Shown here: positions 34,988 to 44,120 of the stretch, piece by piece
Position numbering within the stretch: the stretch's first letter is position 1
Layout: the number at the start of each line of letters is the position of its first letter
Assembly (NCBI RefSeq): GCF_000427805.1
Contig: NZ_ATYS01000026.1
Location: 1-64,000, forward strand
From: Budvicia aquatica DSM 5075 = ATCC 35567
GTDB lineage: Bacteria; Pseudomonadota; Gammaproteobacteria; Enterobacterales; Enterobacteriaceae
DNA length: 64,000 nucleotides
Reading direction: 5' to 3'
The notes under the pieces: generated by a model
The model's database searches: none
What the model saw: the letters and a program-made list of their open reading frames with translations, nothing else
What the model was told of the DNA's origin: nothing
Program-made: the position numbers and the translations under genes

Positions 34988-36019
34988 TCAATCTGCAGGT
35001 AACTGATATTCTTTAAATCTGATCACTTCATCACCAAACCATTCGTTAAACTCTTTCATTCTTTCCTGCAGTGGTATCAGCTCATTCTGTACAAAAACCT
35101 GTGAGGCTTTCTTAACATCACCAAAGCCGCCAGTATTGTTAGGAATAATTCCCATCATCTGAGGTGGTACGCGGTGAGCGCTTAACATATCGTCTCGTGT
35201 AACATTCTTAATGTTAAAAAACTCATCCTTGGCCGTGACTTCACTCAGTGGAATTATCTGTATGCCGTCTTTCTTACCATTGGGTGCATACATGAACAGA
35301 TTGCGGAAGTTGCCACGCCCACGCGCACTTTTCATTGCATTGCGGATATTATCAACATCAGTCTGATTCTGAGCCTGATCGGTTAAATACATGATGTAAC
35401 CGGCGTGTTGTCCATTTTCAAAATACTTACGGCGAAATAGCGTAGCTGATTCATTAAGCCAGATAGAATTCAACGCTGATAAATATTCAGGAACGCCGTA
35501 TACCTCCTGATTAATATCAGGTTCAGGTAGGTGAAATATACTGCCTTGCTCAAACTCATAAGCCTTATTCCATTCATTAACAAACCAGAAACTCTGCAGA
35601 TCGATGCCCCGCCGTGTAAACTTGGCTAATGATGATTTAATTTCTAATGGTTGATGTAATTTGTTCTTTCTAACTTCTAGATAACCATTGCCAAAAATTA
35701 AGTAATCCAATGACCATCGGCTGAAATCCTGCTGTTTTAATAGCTTATGGGGCAGAAATGTACTAACTAAAATATTTCGTTTTACATAGATAGGTGAGCT
35801 GTGATGAGTTGCAGCGCGAAAGGTACGCGATAAGCCTTCTAAGCTAACCGGCGGCTCATAATATTTATCTATTGCTACACATTCAACATAGCTAAGAAAA
35901 TCATTGCGATCCATTACTGGCACTGGGTCACCAAAGGTTAGCTCGATCGGGCTGTGGTTTTTATTAGCCGGTTGCTTACTGGCCTTTAATGCTTCTTTCT
36001 TCAATTGACGCTTACTCAT
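34988..36019 (-). CDS. Q: Phage portal protein (P2 gpQ)
   Basis: The 343 residues match P2 gpQ in length (344) and sequence style: LTFGDPVPVMDRNDFLSYVE, FGNGYLEVRKNK, and APNGKKDGIQIIPLSEVTAKDEFF (abridged). It forms the dodecameric ring at the capsid vertex through which DNA passes. Its ATG shares one base with the terminase stop, so the two are co-translated. It ends next to the terminator and the cos region. Confidence 0.94.
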   Translation of the reverse strand: MSKRQLKKEALKASKQPANKNHSPIELTFGDPVPVMDRNDFLSYVECVAIDKYYEPPVSLEGLSRTFRAATHHSSPIYVKRNILVSTFLPHKLLKQQDFSRWSLDYLIFGNGYLEVRKNKLHQPLEIKSSLAKFTRRGIDLQSFWFVNEWNKAYEFEQGSIFHLPEPDINQEVYGVPEYLSALNSIWLNESATLFRRKYFENGQHAGYIMYLTDQAQNQTDVDNIRNAMKSARGRGNFRNLFMYAPNGKKDGIQIIPLSEVTAKDEFFNIKNVTRDDMLSAHRVPPQMMGIIPNNTGGFGDVKKASQVFVQNELIPLQERMKEFNEWFGDEVIRFKEYQLPAD

Positions 36020-37785
36020 CAGTATATTTCCACAATGTTAGAGTTTTGCTGTGTTGAGCCTTCCAGCGGTTCATTAGATAAGGCGTGCATCGTCGCCCAA
36101 GCTAAATCAGCGTGGCTGGCTTCTTCACTGCGTGAGGCTTCATAAGTTGGGCGGTTTCCGCTGGCTGTTATCGCTTTGCGGATTGCCATAAATGATTGGG
36201 CTATATCGGTATAACCGGCATCAAACTCTAAGCGCCGATTAGTGATTACGTCTTTAGCTTTAAGGACTAAGGCATTTTTAACTGTTGGGTTATAGACAAA
36301 CTCGCGTGTGGCAGGGAAGAACTGTTTCACTAAATGGTATACGCCATGCCCTACGCCGGTTGAGTCGATACCTATGTAAGTCACGTTATAGCGTTCAGTT
36401 ATTTGTTTGATGCTCTCAGCTTGTGCGGTGAAGTCCATGCCACGCCACTGATGGCGCTCAAGAATACGAAATTTACCACCGGGTACAACTGGCGGAGCTA
36501 TAACAACACATCCGGCACTATCGCCGTTAGCAGTTCCCTTGGCTGGATCATAACCAACCCAGACAGGCCGGTAAGCAAATGGCCGGATCAGAAACTGGTT
36601 GTAGTCCTCCCATACCTCCATACTATCGACCATACAGCGCTGCATTTCTTCCAATGGGAATACAGACGATAAATCATCGACAAACTCACACATCAGTAAG
36701 TTTTGGTAATCATGCGGCCCGTATTCCAACCTGAGCTGGTCAAGGTCAAACAGGTTACAGCCGCCGTTTATTGCATCCTCAACCGTGATGATTTGTCGAT
36801 ATTGGCCATCCTGACAAAGAACACCTTTTGCTAAATGCGAATGTGTTAGATCGAGTTCAATACGATCAGCTTTAGGCCGTCCTCGGTTGAACAGTGCGCC
36901 ACTCCAGAACGGATAAGCGCTATGGGTTAGGCTGGATGGGGTTGAAAAATAGGTTTGCCGCCATTTTTTATGCAGCGCCATACCGGATGAGACTTTTTTC
37001 AATTCAAGAAACTTGGGTATCCAGAAATATTCATCAAGGTATAGATTGCCGTGATAGCTCTGTGCTGTACGGGCGTTTGTACCAAGGAAGTACAGCATTG
37101 CACCGTTAGGCAGCGTGATCGGGTCACCACGCAAATCAACGTCCACCTCTCGCGCAAATTCAATAATATATTGCTTAAATACGTGAGCCTGAGCCTTGGA
37201 TGCTGATAAGAATATTTGATTACGCCCGGTAGCAAGGGCATCAATGAACGCCTCTCGAGCAAAGTAGTAGGTCGCACCTATTTGTCGTGATTTAAGAATG
37301 TTTCGGATCCGGTGTTGGTTTCCAGCTCGATACCAGTCGCGCTGATAATCAAACATAGAATCCATAAACAGGCCGTTTAATTTGTCGATCTGCTCTTCTG
37401 TAAACTGGTTCTTTTCGGCTTGCTTTCGTGGGCCACTATTGCGGCTTTTGATGTTTGGATTTAAATCAGCCTCATTCCCGCCATTGTTAAATTTACTTAT
37501 TCTTGCGTGTCGTTCAGCTTGTCGCCCTAAAAGGTCTATTTCCTTAAGGTCTCGGCCTTCCTTTTTGGGATTCATGATCAGTTGGCAATAACGCGCTGCA
37601 GTAGTTAACTGCATCTGATCTAAGGGGCCATAGCTGCCCCATTTATCGCGCTTTTTCCAGCTGTGGACAGTCGAAGGCTTCTCGCCAAGCATTTCAGCAA
37701 TGCGCGCGATGCGTAGCCCTTGAAAGTAGAGGAACATTGCCTGACGGCGTGGATCCAGATCGGTATTTACGAGTGTCGTATTCAT
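36019..37785 (-). CDS. P: Terminase large (ATPase) subunit (P2 gpP)
   Basis: The 588 residues match gpP of P2 (590). An N-terminal helix-turn-helix (RIAEMLGEKPSTVHSWKKRD) is followed by the ATPase domain with Walker-A-like SRQIGATYYFA and Walker-B-like LYLDEYFWI. The C-terminal nuclease-type domain has VGYDPAKGTANGDSAG. It packages DNA into the procapsid and acts with gpM at cos. It is transcribed leftward, divergently from the capsid operon. Confidence 0.94.
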   Translation of the reverse strand: MNTTLVNTDLDPRRQAMFLYFQGLRIARIAEMLGEKPSTVHSWKKRDKWGSYGPLDQMQLTTAARYCQLIMNPKKEGRDLKEIDLLGRQAERHARISKFNNGGNEADLNPNIKSRNSGPRKQAEKNQFTEEQIDKLNGLFMDSMFDYQRDWYRAGNQHRIRNILKSRQIGATYYFAREAFIDALATGRNQIFLSASKAQAHVFKQYIIEFAREVDVDLRGDPITLPNGAMLYFLGTNARTAQSYHGNLYLDEYFWIPKFLELKKVSSGMALHKKWRQTYFSTPSSLTHSAYPFWSGALFNRGRPKADRIELDLTHSHLAKGVLCQDGQYRQIITVEDAINGGCNLFDLDQLRLEYGPHDYQNLLMCEFVDDLSSVFPLEEMQRCMVDSMEVWEDYNQFLIRPFAYRPVWVGYDPAKGTANGDSAGCVVIAPPVVPGGKFRILERHQWRGMDFTAQAESIKQITERYNVTYIGIDSTGVGHGVYHLVKQFFPATREFVYNPTVKNALVLKAKDVITNRRLEFDAGYTDIAQSFMAIRKAITASGNRPTYEASRSEEASHADLAWATMHALSNEPLEGSTQQNSNIVEIY

Positions 37786-37831
37786 GCCGCAAGATTAGCG
37801 ACCGTTTAACAACTTCACGATTAACCGCCAT

Positions 37832-37849
37832 TGTGTGAATCCCTACACA
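37832..37849. promoter_or_regulatory. Ogr/Delta-type late activator site between P and O
   Basis: TGTGTGAATCCCTACACA fits the TGT-N12-ACA dyad bound by P2-family late activators, and the overlapping reverse register fits too. It lies in the divergent P/O intergenic region, where P2 has its PP and PO late promoters. Activation by the Ogr protein encoded at 54154 is predicted. Confidence 0.7.
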
Positions 37850-37950
37850 CAAGGCTTTTATTGTTTCTTATCCCTAATCCCCGCCAACATACCCGTTACT
37901 TATTTTTAGTTTGTTATTACTACATATATTTATTAACTGGGGCCTGTCGA

Positions 37951-38772
37951 ATGGGTAAAAAATCAAAGTTTTTCCGTGTTGCTGTTGAAGGGGCGCTCTG
38001 TGATGGGCGCACTTTAGAGCGTAAACACATCGAGCAAATGGCTGCAAATTATGATCCAAAAGTCTATTTGGCTCGCGCCAATCTTGAACATTTAAGAAGT
38101 GTTTACCCAGATAGCGTTTTTCGTAGCTATGGTGAAGTGCTGGCCGCTAAAACAGAGGAAGTTTCTGACGGTGCGCTGGCGGGTAAGTTAGCGCTATTGG
38201 TTCAGGTTGATGCCTCTGATGATTTGGTTGCACTAAATCAGTCAAAACAGAAGTTATCTACAAGCATTGAGTATTACGCAGAGTTTGCGGATACCGGTGA
38301 AGCCTATTTGGTCGGTCTGGCATTTACCGATAACCCCGCGAGTTTGGGAACTGAAATGATGATGTTCTGTGCCAATGCTCAGAGTAATCCGTTAGCTTCC
38401 CGAAAAACCAATTTATTAACCTCTTTTACTGAGGCACAGGAAACTACGCTTGATTTCGAAATTGAGCCAGAGCCCAAGCCGAGCCTTTTATCAATGGTGA
38501 AAGGGATGTTAGGTAAAAACAGTAAACAACAAGCTGACATTCATAACGATGTATCAGGCGCTGTAGAACTACTCACCTCGCACCAACAAACTTTAGCCGA
38601 TCGTATTTCGGCAATGGAAAAACTGCAGGCTGACGAATCGCAAAAAACTCAGTTAGAGCAACTATCGAAAGACTTCGCCGATCTGAAAACTCAGTTATCA
38701 ATAGAAGATCGTAACTCAAGCCATCGCCCGGCCGCTACCGGCGGCGGCTCTTCAATCGTGACTGATTGCTAA
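37951..38772 (+). CDS. O: Capsid scaffolding protein and protease (P2 gpO)
   Basis: The 273 residues begin MGKKSKFFRVAVEG, close to P2 gpO, and end ATGGGSSIVTDC, also as in P2. The N-terminal serine protease has candidate residues Asp18, His47 and Ser105, which correspond to the P2 triad. The C-terminal half is the helical scaffold (about 180-260). The ATG at 37951 is set by alignment to P2, with GGGG 9 bases upstream; the frame is open further but without support. It processes capsid, scaffold and portal proteins. Confidence 0.93.
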   Translation: MGKKSKFFRVAVEGALCDGRTLERKHIEQMAANYDPKVYLARANLEHLRSVYPDSVFRSYGEVLAAKTEEVSDGALAGKLALLVQVDASDDLVALNQSKQKLSTSIEYYAEFADTGEAYLVGLAFTDNPASLGTEMMMFCANAQSNPLASRKTNLLTSFTEAQETTLDFEIEPEPKPSLLSMVKGMLGKNSKQQADIHNDVSGAVELLTSHQQTLADRISAMEKLQADESQKTQLEQLSKDFADLKTQLSIEDRNSSHRPAATGGGSSIVTDC

Positions 38773-38785
38773 GGAAAATTGATTA

Positions 38786-39877
38786 ATGAAAACCCTTACC
38801 CGCAAAGCGTATAACGGCTACTTAACTCAGCTAGCCAATTTGAATCATGTTGATGTTCAGGATTTATCCTCTAAATTTCCGGTAGATCCATCCGTCGAAC
38901 AGACTTTGGAAGAAAAGATCCAAGAATCAGCCGATTTTCTGAAAAATATCAATATTTCACCGGTAGATGATAAATCCGGTCAGGCTCTTGGTTTAGGTGC
39001 AGACCGTCCATGCGCGGGAACGACTGATACAACCACTCAAGAGCGCGAACCAACCGACCCAACCAGCATGACTGCCGTTGAGTATGTTTGTGAGCAAACC
39101 AACTTTGATACGTCATTGACCTATAACAAGTTGGATTTATGGGCTAAGAAAAAGAATTTTCAGCCAATTATCAGAGATTCAATTATCAAGCGTCAGGCTC
39201 TAGACCGAATCATGATCGGTTTCAATGGCGTAAAGCGTGAGAAAACATCTGATAAAACGACTAATAAGATGCTGCAAGATGTGAATGTTGGTTGGCTGCA
39301 GAAAATCAGAAATGACCGCCCAAGCCATGTTATGTCAGGTGTAACTGATGAATCCGGTCAGGTGATTGTAGATAAAATATATGTTGGCCCCGGCCATGAT
39401 TATATCAACCTCGATGCTGTTGTAATGGATGCCGTTGATAACATTATTGCGGAACACTTCCAAGATGATGATCAGTTAGTGGTTATCTGTGGCCGCAAGT
39501 TACTCAGTGATAAATATTTCCCTCTGGTTAATAAAGAGCAGGAAAACACAGAGCAGCTAGCTGCAGGCTTAATTATCAGTCAAAAACGGTTAGGTGGCCT
39601 GTGGGCGGTTCGTGTGCCTTATTTCCCAGCTAACGCAATGTTAATTACCCGCTTAGATAACCTGTCTATCTACTGGCAGGAAGGGACGCGCCGCCGTTCA
39701 ATTATCGACAATCCAAAGCGTGACCGTATCGAAAACTATGAGTCAGTGAATGAGGCTTATGTTGTTGAAGATTACGACTGTGCCGTTTTGATTGAAAACA
39801 TTGTTATTGGCCCAAAAGCGAAAGTGATCGAAGAGCCAGAAAATGAAGCGCCGAAAACAGATGGCGCAGAGGCTTAA
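38786..39877 (+). CDS. N: Major capsid protein (P2 gpN)
   Basis: The 363 residues (P2: 357) are of the P2 capsid family, with RKAYNGYLTQLANLNHVDV at the cleaved N-terminus and ADRPCAGTTDTTTQEREPTD in the E-loop region. WQEGTRRRSIIDNPKRDRIE near the C-terminus is typical. AAGGAA precedes the ATG. The N-terminal ~30 residues are probably removed by gpO. Confidence 0.94.
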   Translation: MKTLTRKAYNGYLTQLANLNHVDVQDLSSKFPVDPSVEQTLEEKIQESADFLKNINISPVDDKSGQALGLGADRPCAGTTDTTTQEREPTDPTSMTAVEYVCEQTNFDTSLTYNKLDLWAKKKNFQPIIRDSIIKRQALDRIMIGFNGVKREKTSDKTTNKMLQDVNVGWLQKIRNDRPSHVMSGVTDESGQVIVDKIYVGPGHDYINLDAVVMDAVDNIIAEHFQDDDQLVVICGRKLLSDKYFPLVNKEQENTEQLAAGLIISQKRLGGLWAVRVPYFPANAMLITRLDNLSIYWQEGTRRRSIIDNPKRDRIENYESVNEAYVVEDYDCAVLIENIVIGPKAKVIEEPENEAPKTDGAEA

Positions 39878-39879
39878 TA

Positions 39880-40539
39880 ATGACTAGTCCAGCTCGCCGT
39901 CATGTAGTTCGCGTTTCTGCTCAAGAGGCCGCCAGAAAGGGCGGCTCCTATCAGTACGCCAGCGCATATGAACTGATGTTGGTTAAGTTAAATGCCGATC
40001 GCCAGCGGTTGCGGTTAGTCCAATCTGTAGAGAAAAAGGCAGAACTTAAGAAAAAGTTATTGCCTGAGTACTCGCCGTGGGTTGCAGGGGTTTTATCGCA
40101 CGGTATAGGCCATCAGGATGATGTTGTTATGTTTATCATGATTTGGCGTATTGATACCGGTGACTTGTCCGGTGCGTTGGATATCGCTGAGTATGCCCTA
40201 AAACATGATCTTGCCATGCCCACGCGATTTAATCGGCAGACTGCCTGCGCAATTGCCGAAGAGGTTGCCGAATATGGATCTCGTAGTTATGGGGCTAAAT
40301 TGCCGGTTGATTTACCTCTACTGATGCGAGCCTTAGAGCTAACTGATGGCAAAGATATGCCTGATGAAGTCAGAGCCAAGCTGCATAAGATTATTGGCTT
40401 TGCTGAACGCTCACGAAATAACCCTGTTATCGCCCTTAATCATTTAACTCGCGCCTTACATCTGCATAGTAAATGCGGTGTGAAAAAGGATATCGACGGG
40501 TTAGAGAGAGAGATAAGAAACGCCGCTAAAAGCGGATAA
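39880..40539 (+). CDS. M: Terminase small (endonuclease) subunit (P2 gpM)
   Basis: The 219-residue protein (P2: 247) starts MTSPARRHVVRVSAQEAA and has the gpM pattern YELMLVKLNADRQRLRLVQS and MIWRIDTGDLSGALDIAEYA. It cuts cos with gpP. It begins two bases after the capsid stop. The 86-base gap that follows has an inverted repeat (GTGCC...GGCAC) of unknown role. Confidence 0.92.
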   Translation: MTSPARRHVVRVSAQEAARKGGSYQYASAYELMLVKLNADRQRLRLVQSVEKKAELKKKLLPEYSPWVAGVLSHGIGHQDDVVMFIMIWRIDTGDLSGALDIAEYALKHDLAMPTRFNRQTACAIAEEVAEYGSRSYGAKLPVDLPLLMRALELTDGKDMPDEVRAKLHKIIGFAERSRNNPVIALNHLTRALHLHSKCGVKKDIDGLEREIRNAAKSG

Positions 40540-40625
40540 AAGAACGTGCCAACGCGCGGGGCGGCACGGGTAAGTGTTGAATTAAACGCTTATTCCGTCC
40601 ACCGCCCAACCTAACAGGGAATAAC

Positions 40626-41090
40626 ATGAAATTTATTACCGCTAATCCACCGCCAGAAAATGAAGAGCCAATCGTTAATACCAATTTTTGGCCCTCTGTT
40701 GATTTGGCTGATTTACGGGATGTTATGCGTATTGATGGAACTGTGTCTACTCAACGGCTCCGGCATATTGCGTTAAATGAAATTGCCAGTGTGAATGGTG
40801 AGCTTTTTGTCTGGCGAGATGAGCAAAAAGATAAAGGTTACTCGTCTTTAAGTGCTGTTCCGGCGGATTCCATTGGCGGCCATAGCATCCATTTATTTAG
40901 ATATAAGCAGGCCGTGTATTGTAAGACCAAAGCCGGGTTACTTGAACGTTACCGGGATTATGACGCGACCAACTCAGGCAACCAGAAAGCTGAGGAAATG
41001 CCGGATTCTATTGATGATTTACGCCGTGATGCAGCTTGGGCCATTAGCGAGATCCAAGGCTTGCCTCATAGCACCATTGAATTGATATGA
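40626..41090 (+). CDS. L: Head completion/stabilisation protein (P2 gpL)
   Basis: The 154 residues (P2: 169) match gpL: NTNFWPSVDLADLRDVMRID at the start, then ALNEIASVNGEL and the C-terminal DDLRRDAAWAISEIQGLPHS. It closes the filled head at the connector. AACAGGGA precedes the ATG. The stop overlaps the gpX start. Confidence 0.92.
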   Translation: MKFITANPPPENEEPIVNTNFWPSVDLADLRDVMRIDGTVSTQRLRHIALNEIASVNGELFVWRDEQKDKGYSSLSAVPADSIGGHSIHLFRYKQAVYCKTKAGLLERYRDYDATNSGNQKAEEMPDSIDDLRRDAAWAISEIQGLPHSTIELI

Positions 41091-41290
41091 AAATTATCGC
41101 ACATCAGGGAGATACCGTGGATGCCATCTGTTGGCGGTATTACCAGCGTACAGCCGGTGTCACAGAGTTAGTGTTAAGAGCTAATCCTGGTCTATCAGAT
41201 CTTGGTGTGGTTATTCCGCATGGCACACCGGTAGAACTACCGGATATCGCGCCAGTAACAAATAGAAAAATGGTACAGCTATGGGATTAG
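41087..41290 (+). CDS. X: Tail protein X (P2 gpX)
   Basis: The 67 residues equal P2 gpX in length and form a LysM-like domain: AHQGDTVDAICWRYYQRTAG and IPHGTPVELPD. It is a small baseplate/tail component that may contact peptidoglycan. It overlaps gpL by four bases and the holin by ten. Confidence 0.92.
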   Translation: MKIIAHQGDTVDAICWRYYQRTAGVTELVLRANPGLSDLGVVIPHGTPVELPDIAPVTNRKMVQLWD

Positions 41291-41532
41291 TTGAGCGTTT
41301 GATTTTGGATCTTTCTAATTGGTTGGAGCGTCATATAACAAACCTCAGTTACTCAATGTCCGTATTAGTCGCTACATGTGGAGCTATGACTCTACAGGAA
41401 TGGATGTATGTAACAGGGATCGCGGTGGCAATCGGTACATTCTTTGTTAACTGGCATTACCGCCGAAAAACAGCACGGATATTAAAAGATTTAGGGATAA
41501 GGCAGAGGATTTATGAAGAAACTAACAGGTAG
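41281..41532 (+). CDS. Class II (HP1-type) holin
   Basis: The 83-residue protein has two membrane helices (about 24-38 and 43-58) and a basic tail. MTLQEWMYVTGIAVAIGTFF followed by VNWHYRRK is the HP1-type class II holin signature. It is analogous to P2 gpY but of a different sequence family. It makes membrane lesions or depolarises the membrane to release the SAR endolysin encoded next, whose start it overlaps. Confidence 0.85.
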   Translation: MGLVERLILDLSNWLERHITNLSYSMSVLVATCGAMTLQEWMYVTGIAVAIGTFFVNWHYRRKTARILKDLGIRQRIYEETNR

Positions 41533-42049
41533 TGCCTGCATTATTACTGCAGTATTAGGTATTTTCTGGACGCTGCCCGGCGCTGATTCGTTGCGGGTTA
41601 GTGATGATGCTATCCAGCTTATTGCTGAATTTGAAGGCTGCAGGACTAATGCCTATCAATGTTCCGCCGGTGTCTGGACAAATGGAATCGGTCATACCAA
41701 AGGCGTTAAACGTGGTGATTCAGCAACAACGGATAAGATCGCTAGGTTCTTGATTGAGGATATTACTGATGCTGAACGTTGCGTCATGGCTAAGTTAAAT
41801 GGCGCGAATATGCCTCAGAGTGTTTTAGATGCCAGTGCATCATTAGTGCTGAATGTTGGCTGTCAGGCAGCAACATATAATCGAAAACAAAAAAGGCCAA
41901 CCTTTTTAGCAACGCATGCAACTCAACGAAACTGGCGCGCTATGTGTAATGAGTTCGGTGGCTTTAAATATGCGGCTGGAAAAGTTTCGCCGGGATTAGA
42001 ACGCCGGAGGGCCGCCGAAACTAAATTGTGTTTATCGGGGGTTCGCTGA
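41513..42049 (+). CDS. SAR endolysin (glycoside hydrolase 24 lysozyme)
   Basis: The 178-residue muramidase has the catalytic arrangement E41-x8-C50-x5-T56, the T4-lysozyme triad with Cys in place of Asp, as in P1 Lyz-type enzymes. The N-terminal segment (about residues 6-22) is weakly hydrophobic and rich in Ala, Gly, Thr and Ser, which fits a signal-anchor-release domain. Additional cysteines (Cys9, Cys43) allow disulfide switching. It cleaves peptidoglycan after membrane depolarisation. Confidence 0.88.
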   Translation: MKKLTGSACIITAVLGIFWTLPGADSLRVSDDAIQLIAEFEGCRTNAYQCSAGVWTNGIGHTKGVKRGDSATTDKIARFLIEDITDAERCVMAKLNGANMPQSVLDASASLVLNVGCQAATYNRKQKRPTFLATHATQRNWRAMCNEFGGFKYAAGKVSPGLERRRAAETKLCLSGVR

Positions 42050-42474
42050 TGAAACTAACCGCTGTATTTATTATTTCTATTATCGCTGCTGTTATTTTCT
42101 TGTTATGGCGGGTTGATTATTTATCCGCTAAATGGGACAACGCAAAATTACTGATTAATACCCGTGATAACACCATCAATCAATTAAATAAAAGCATTGA
42201 AAAATTGGCTTCATTAAAGCGTGATAATGATAAGGCTCAGGTTATTCATCAACAGCAATTAACGGAAACAACTGAACGGCTTAATATCAAAAATAAGCAA
42301 TTACAGAGACTGACTCATGAAAACGAAATGTTACGCGACTGGTTTAATTCTGGCTTGCCTCCTGATGTTATCAGGCTGCGCCAACGACCCGCCATCAACG
42401 GCGCGTCCGATTATCGTAAATGGTTGTCCGAGCGTGACAGCTTGCCAGTTTCCGGCCCAGAATCCATTCACTAA
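42049..42474 (+). CDS. Inner-membrane spanin subunit (Rz/LysB-like)
   Basis: The 141-residue protein has an N-terminal membrane helix (MKLTAVFIISIIAAVIFLLW) and a long coiled coil (about 30-105). The ATG overlaps the endolysin stop (TGATGA). It spans the periplasm to the outer-membrane spanin, whose gene starts inside this one in another frame. The pair disrupts the outer membrane at lysis. Confidence 0.85.
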   Translation: MKLTAVFIISIIAAVIFLLWRVDYLSAKWDNAKLLINTRDNTINQLNKSIEKLASLKRDNDKAQVIHQQQLTETTERLNIKNKQLQRLTHENEMLRDWFNSGLPPDVIRLRQRPAINGASDYRKWLSERDSLPVSGPESIH

Positions 42475-42610
42475 CGGTGATCTGGATGATGTGGCGAATC
42501 AGTTAGAGTTGGCGCTATATCAGTGCGCTGAAAAGGTCGATATGATTTTAAATTGCCAGCGAGATATTAATAATGATAAAGCCGGATTCTCTGAGGGATA
42601 TGCTCAATAA
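42317..42610 (+). CDS. Outer-membrane spanin lipoprotein (Rz1/LysC-like)
   Basis: The 97 residues have a lipoprotein signal (ATGLILACLLMLSGC) and a short Pro-containing mature part. The start is embedded within the Rz-like gene, the classic nested arrangement, but here the frame extends 136 bases beyond it. Rz1 proteins are often about 60 residues, so this one is long. Confidence 0.82.
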   Translation: MKTKCYATGLILACLLMLSGCANDPPSTARPIIVNGCPSVTACQFPAQNPFTNGDLDDVANQLELALYQCAEKVDMILNCQRDINNDKAGFSEGYAQ

Positions 42611-42992
42611 AAGTGTTGATTTTGTCCGTAAATCACCTGAGAACCTACATGTATTTATTAAAGATGGAAAAGTTATTTCTACGTTGGGTCCTTCGCTGTC
42701 ATTCGAATATCAGTATGTGATGAATATATTGATTACTGATTATTCAGGTGACGCCAATTTATTAATCGTACCGATCTTGTATTGGCTGAGAAAAAATCAG
42801 CCAGATATATTAACTGCTGAATCTGACGGTATTAGATTTGAGGTCGATTTTTTAAATCACCAACAACAAGATATTGATATCTCATTACGACTAACTGAGC
42901 GTGTTATTGCCAGTATGAAAGATGGCGCTATTTTTATTCAGAATATTCCTGAGCCGCCACCACCTATTAATGATGAGTGGGCCATGCCGTGA
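42573..42992 (+). CDS. R: Tail completion protein R (P2 gpR)
   Basis: The 139 residues (P2: 155) start MIKPDSLRDML and contain LSFEYQYVMNILITDYSGD, ILYWLRKNQPDI and IPEPPPP, each close to P2 gpR. It completes the tail with gpS. It overlaps the spanin gene by 38 bases and gpS by four. Confidence 0.92.
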   Translation: MIKPDSLRDMLNKSVDFVRKSPENLHVFIKDGKVISTLGPSLSFEYQYVMNILITDYSGDANLLIVPILYWLRKNQPDILTAESDGIRFEVDFLNHQQQDIDISLRLTERVIASMKDGAIFIQNIPEPPPPINDEWAMP

Positions 42993-43426
42993 GTGATTTG
43001 CATCAAGTAGAACAAGCCATTGCCGCATTAATTAATCGGTCATCACCGGCAAGCCGCCGTAAAATGAATTCAGCATTAGCGCGCAAATTACGCCAGCGTC
43101 AGCAAATAAGTATTCAGAAACAACAAGCCCCCGATGGAACGCCTTACGCGCCCCGGAAAAATAAGAAACCGGGCAAGCGGGTGATGTTTCGCCGGTTGCG
43201 CACGGTTCGATTTATGAAAACCCGGTCTACGCCGGATGATATGACTATTTCATTTGCTCAGAGCACGCAGAATATAGCGCGTGTTCATCATTATGGATTG
43301 AGAGAAAAAATAGAAACTAAGGGGCGAAAACTTGAGATTAAGTACGCTCGCCGACAGTTGATTGGTATTACTCCTCATGACGTGGAAATTATAGGCACTG
43401 AAATTATCGATTTCCTCAGTAAATAA
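42989..43426 (+). CDS. S: Tail completion protein S (P2 gpS)
   Basis: The 145-residue basic protein has the gpS pattern: ALINRSSPASRRKMNSALAR, RQQISIQKQQAPDGTPYAPR and RVHHYGLREKI. I use the GTG at 42989, which overlaps the gpR stop (GTGA); an in-frame GTG at 42977 is less likely. It acts with gpR in tail completion. Confidence 0.9.
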   Translation: MSDLHQVEQAIAALINRSSPASRRKMNSALARKLRQRQQISIQKQQAPDGTPYAPRKNKKPGKRVMFRRLRTVRFMKTRSTPDDMTISFAQSTQNIARVHHYGLREKIETKGRKLEIKYARRQLIGITPHDVEIIGTEIIDFLSK

Positions 43427-43434
43427 ATTCAATT

Positions 43435-43452
43435 TGTGCCAATCGTGGCACA
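43435..43452 (+). promoter_or_regulatory. Ogr-type activator site upstream of V
   Basis: TGTGCCAATCGTGGCACA is a perfect dyad (TGTGCCA/TGGCACA) that fits TGT-N12-ACA. It lies about 57 bp before the V gene, where P2 has the PV promoter. The exact start cannot be fixed; with the usual -55 geometry the transcript would begin almost at the V start codon. Confidence 0.75.
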
Positions 43453-43499
43453 CCTTCAATTAATCCAAAAGATATCAGGTAATCGGCACACTATCCGTT

Positions 43500-44120
43500 A
43501 TGAATAATCTTGATGTAATAACAGACCTGAGAAGGCGCTTAGATAATTTATTGCGCATTGGTGTTATATCCGCGCTTGATCCTGCTCGTCCATATTGCCG
43601 GGTTAAGACTGGGGAACTTGAGACCGGTTGGATAAAGTGGATATGTCAGCGCGCAGGGGGCGATTCAGATTGGTGGCCGCCAACTGTAGGCGAGCAAGTA
43701 CTTTTACTCTGTTTAGGTGGTGAACTAACTACAGCATTCGCTTTAGTGGGTATCTATTCTGATGATAATCCGCCGCCGTCTCTATCGCCAACCGCCAGAA
43801 AAATTAAATTTTCTGATGGTGCTGTTATTGAGTATGAAGCGGCAACCAGTACGTTAAACATCAATGGAGCAAAGACCGTCTTTATTGATAACGCTGACAA
43901 GATAACTGCCTCTGCAGGAACCAAGATAATGCTTAACTCGCCGGTTGTTGAGTGCTCAAGTTTATTAATCACTCAATCTCTACAAGTGAACGGCGGCGGG
44001 ACGATGAAAGGCAATATTAATCATAGTGGTGGCAGTTTCTCATCAAATGGCGTGGTTGTTGATACTCATATTCATGATGGTGTTAAACAGGGCGGCGATA
44101 CATCCGGGGGGCCAAGATAA
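43500..44120 (+). CDS. V: Baseplate spike protein (P2 gpV)
   Basis: The 206 residues (P2: 211) contain SALDPARPYCRVKTGELETG, WWPPTVGEQVLLLCLGGEL and the C-terminal GGTMKGNINHSGG...THIHDG metal-binding apex (HIH). It forms the membrane-piercing trimeric spike. It is the first gene of the V-W-J-I-H operon. Confidence 0.94.
   Translation: MNNLDVITDLRRRLDNLLRIGVISALDPARPYCRVKTGELETGWIKWICQRAGGDSDWWPPTVGEQVLLLCLGGELTTAFALVGIYSDDNPPPSLSPTARKIKFSDGAVIEYEAATSTLNINGAKTVFIDNADKITASAGTKIMLNSPVVECSSLLITQSLQVNGGGTMKGNINHSGGSFSSNGVVVDTHIHDGVKQGGDTSGGPR

Noticed and set aside
40545-40570. Inverted repeat GTGCC...GGCAC between M and L as a further Ogr site
   Set aside because: It lacks the TGT-N12-ACA arrangement and P2 has no late promoter at that place.
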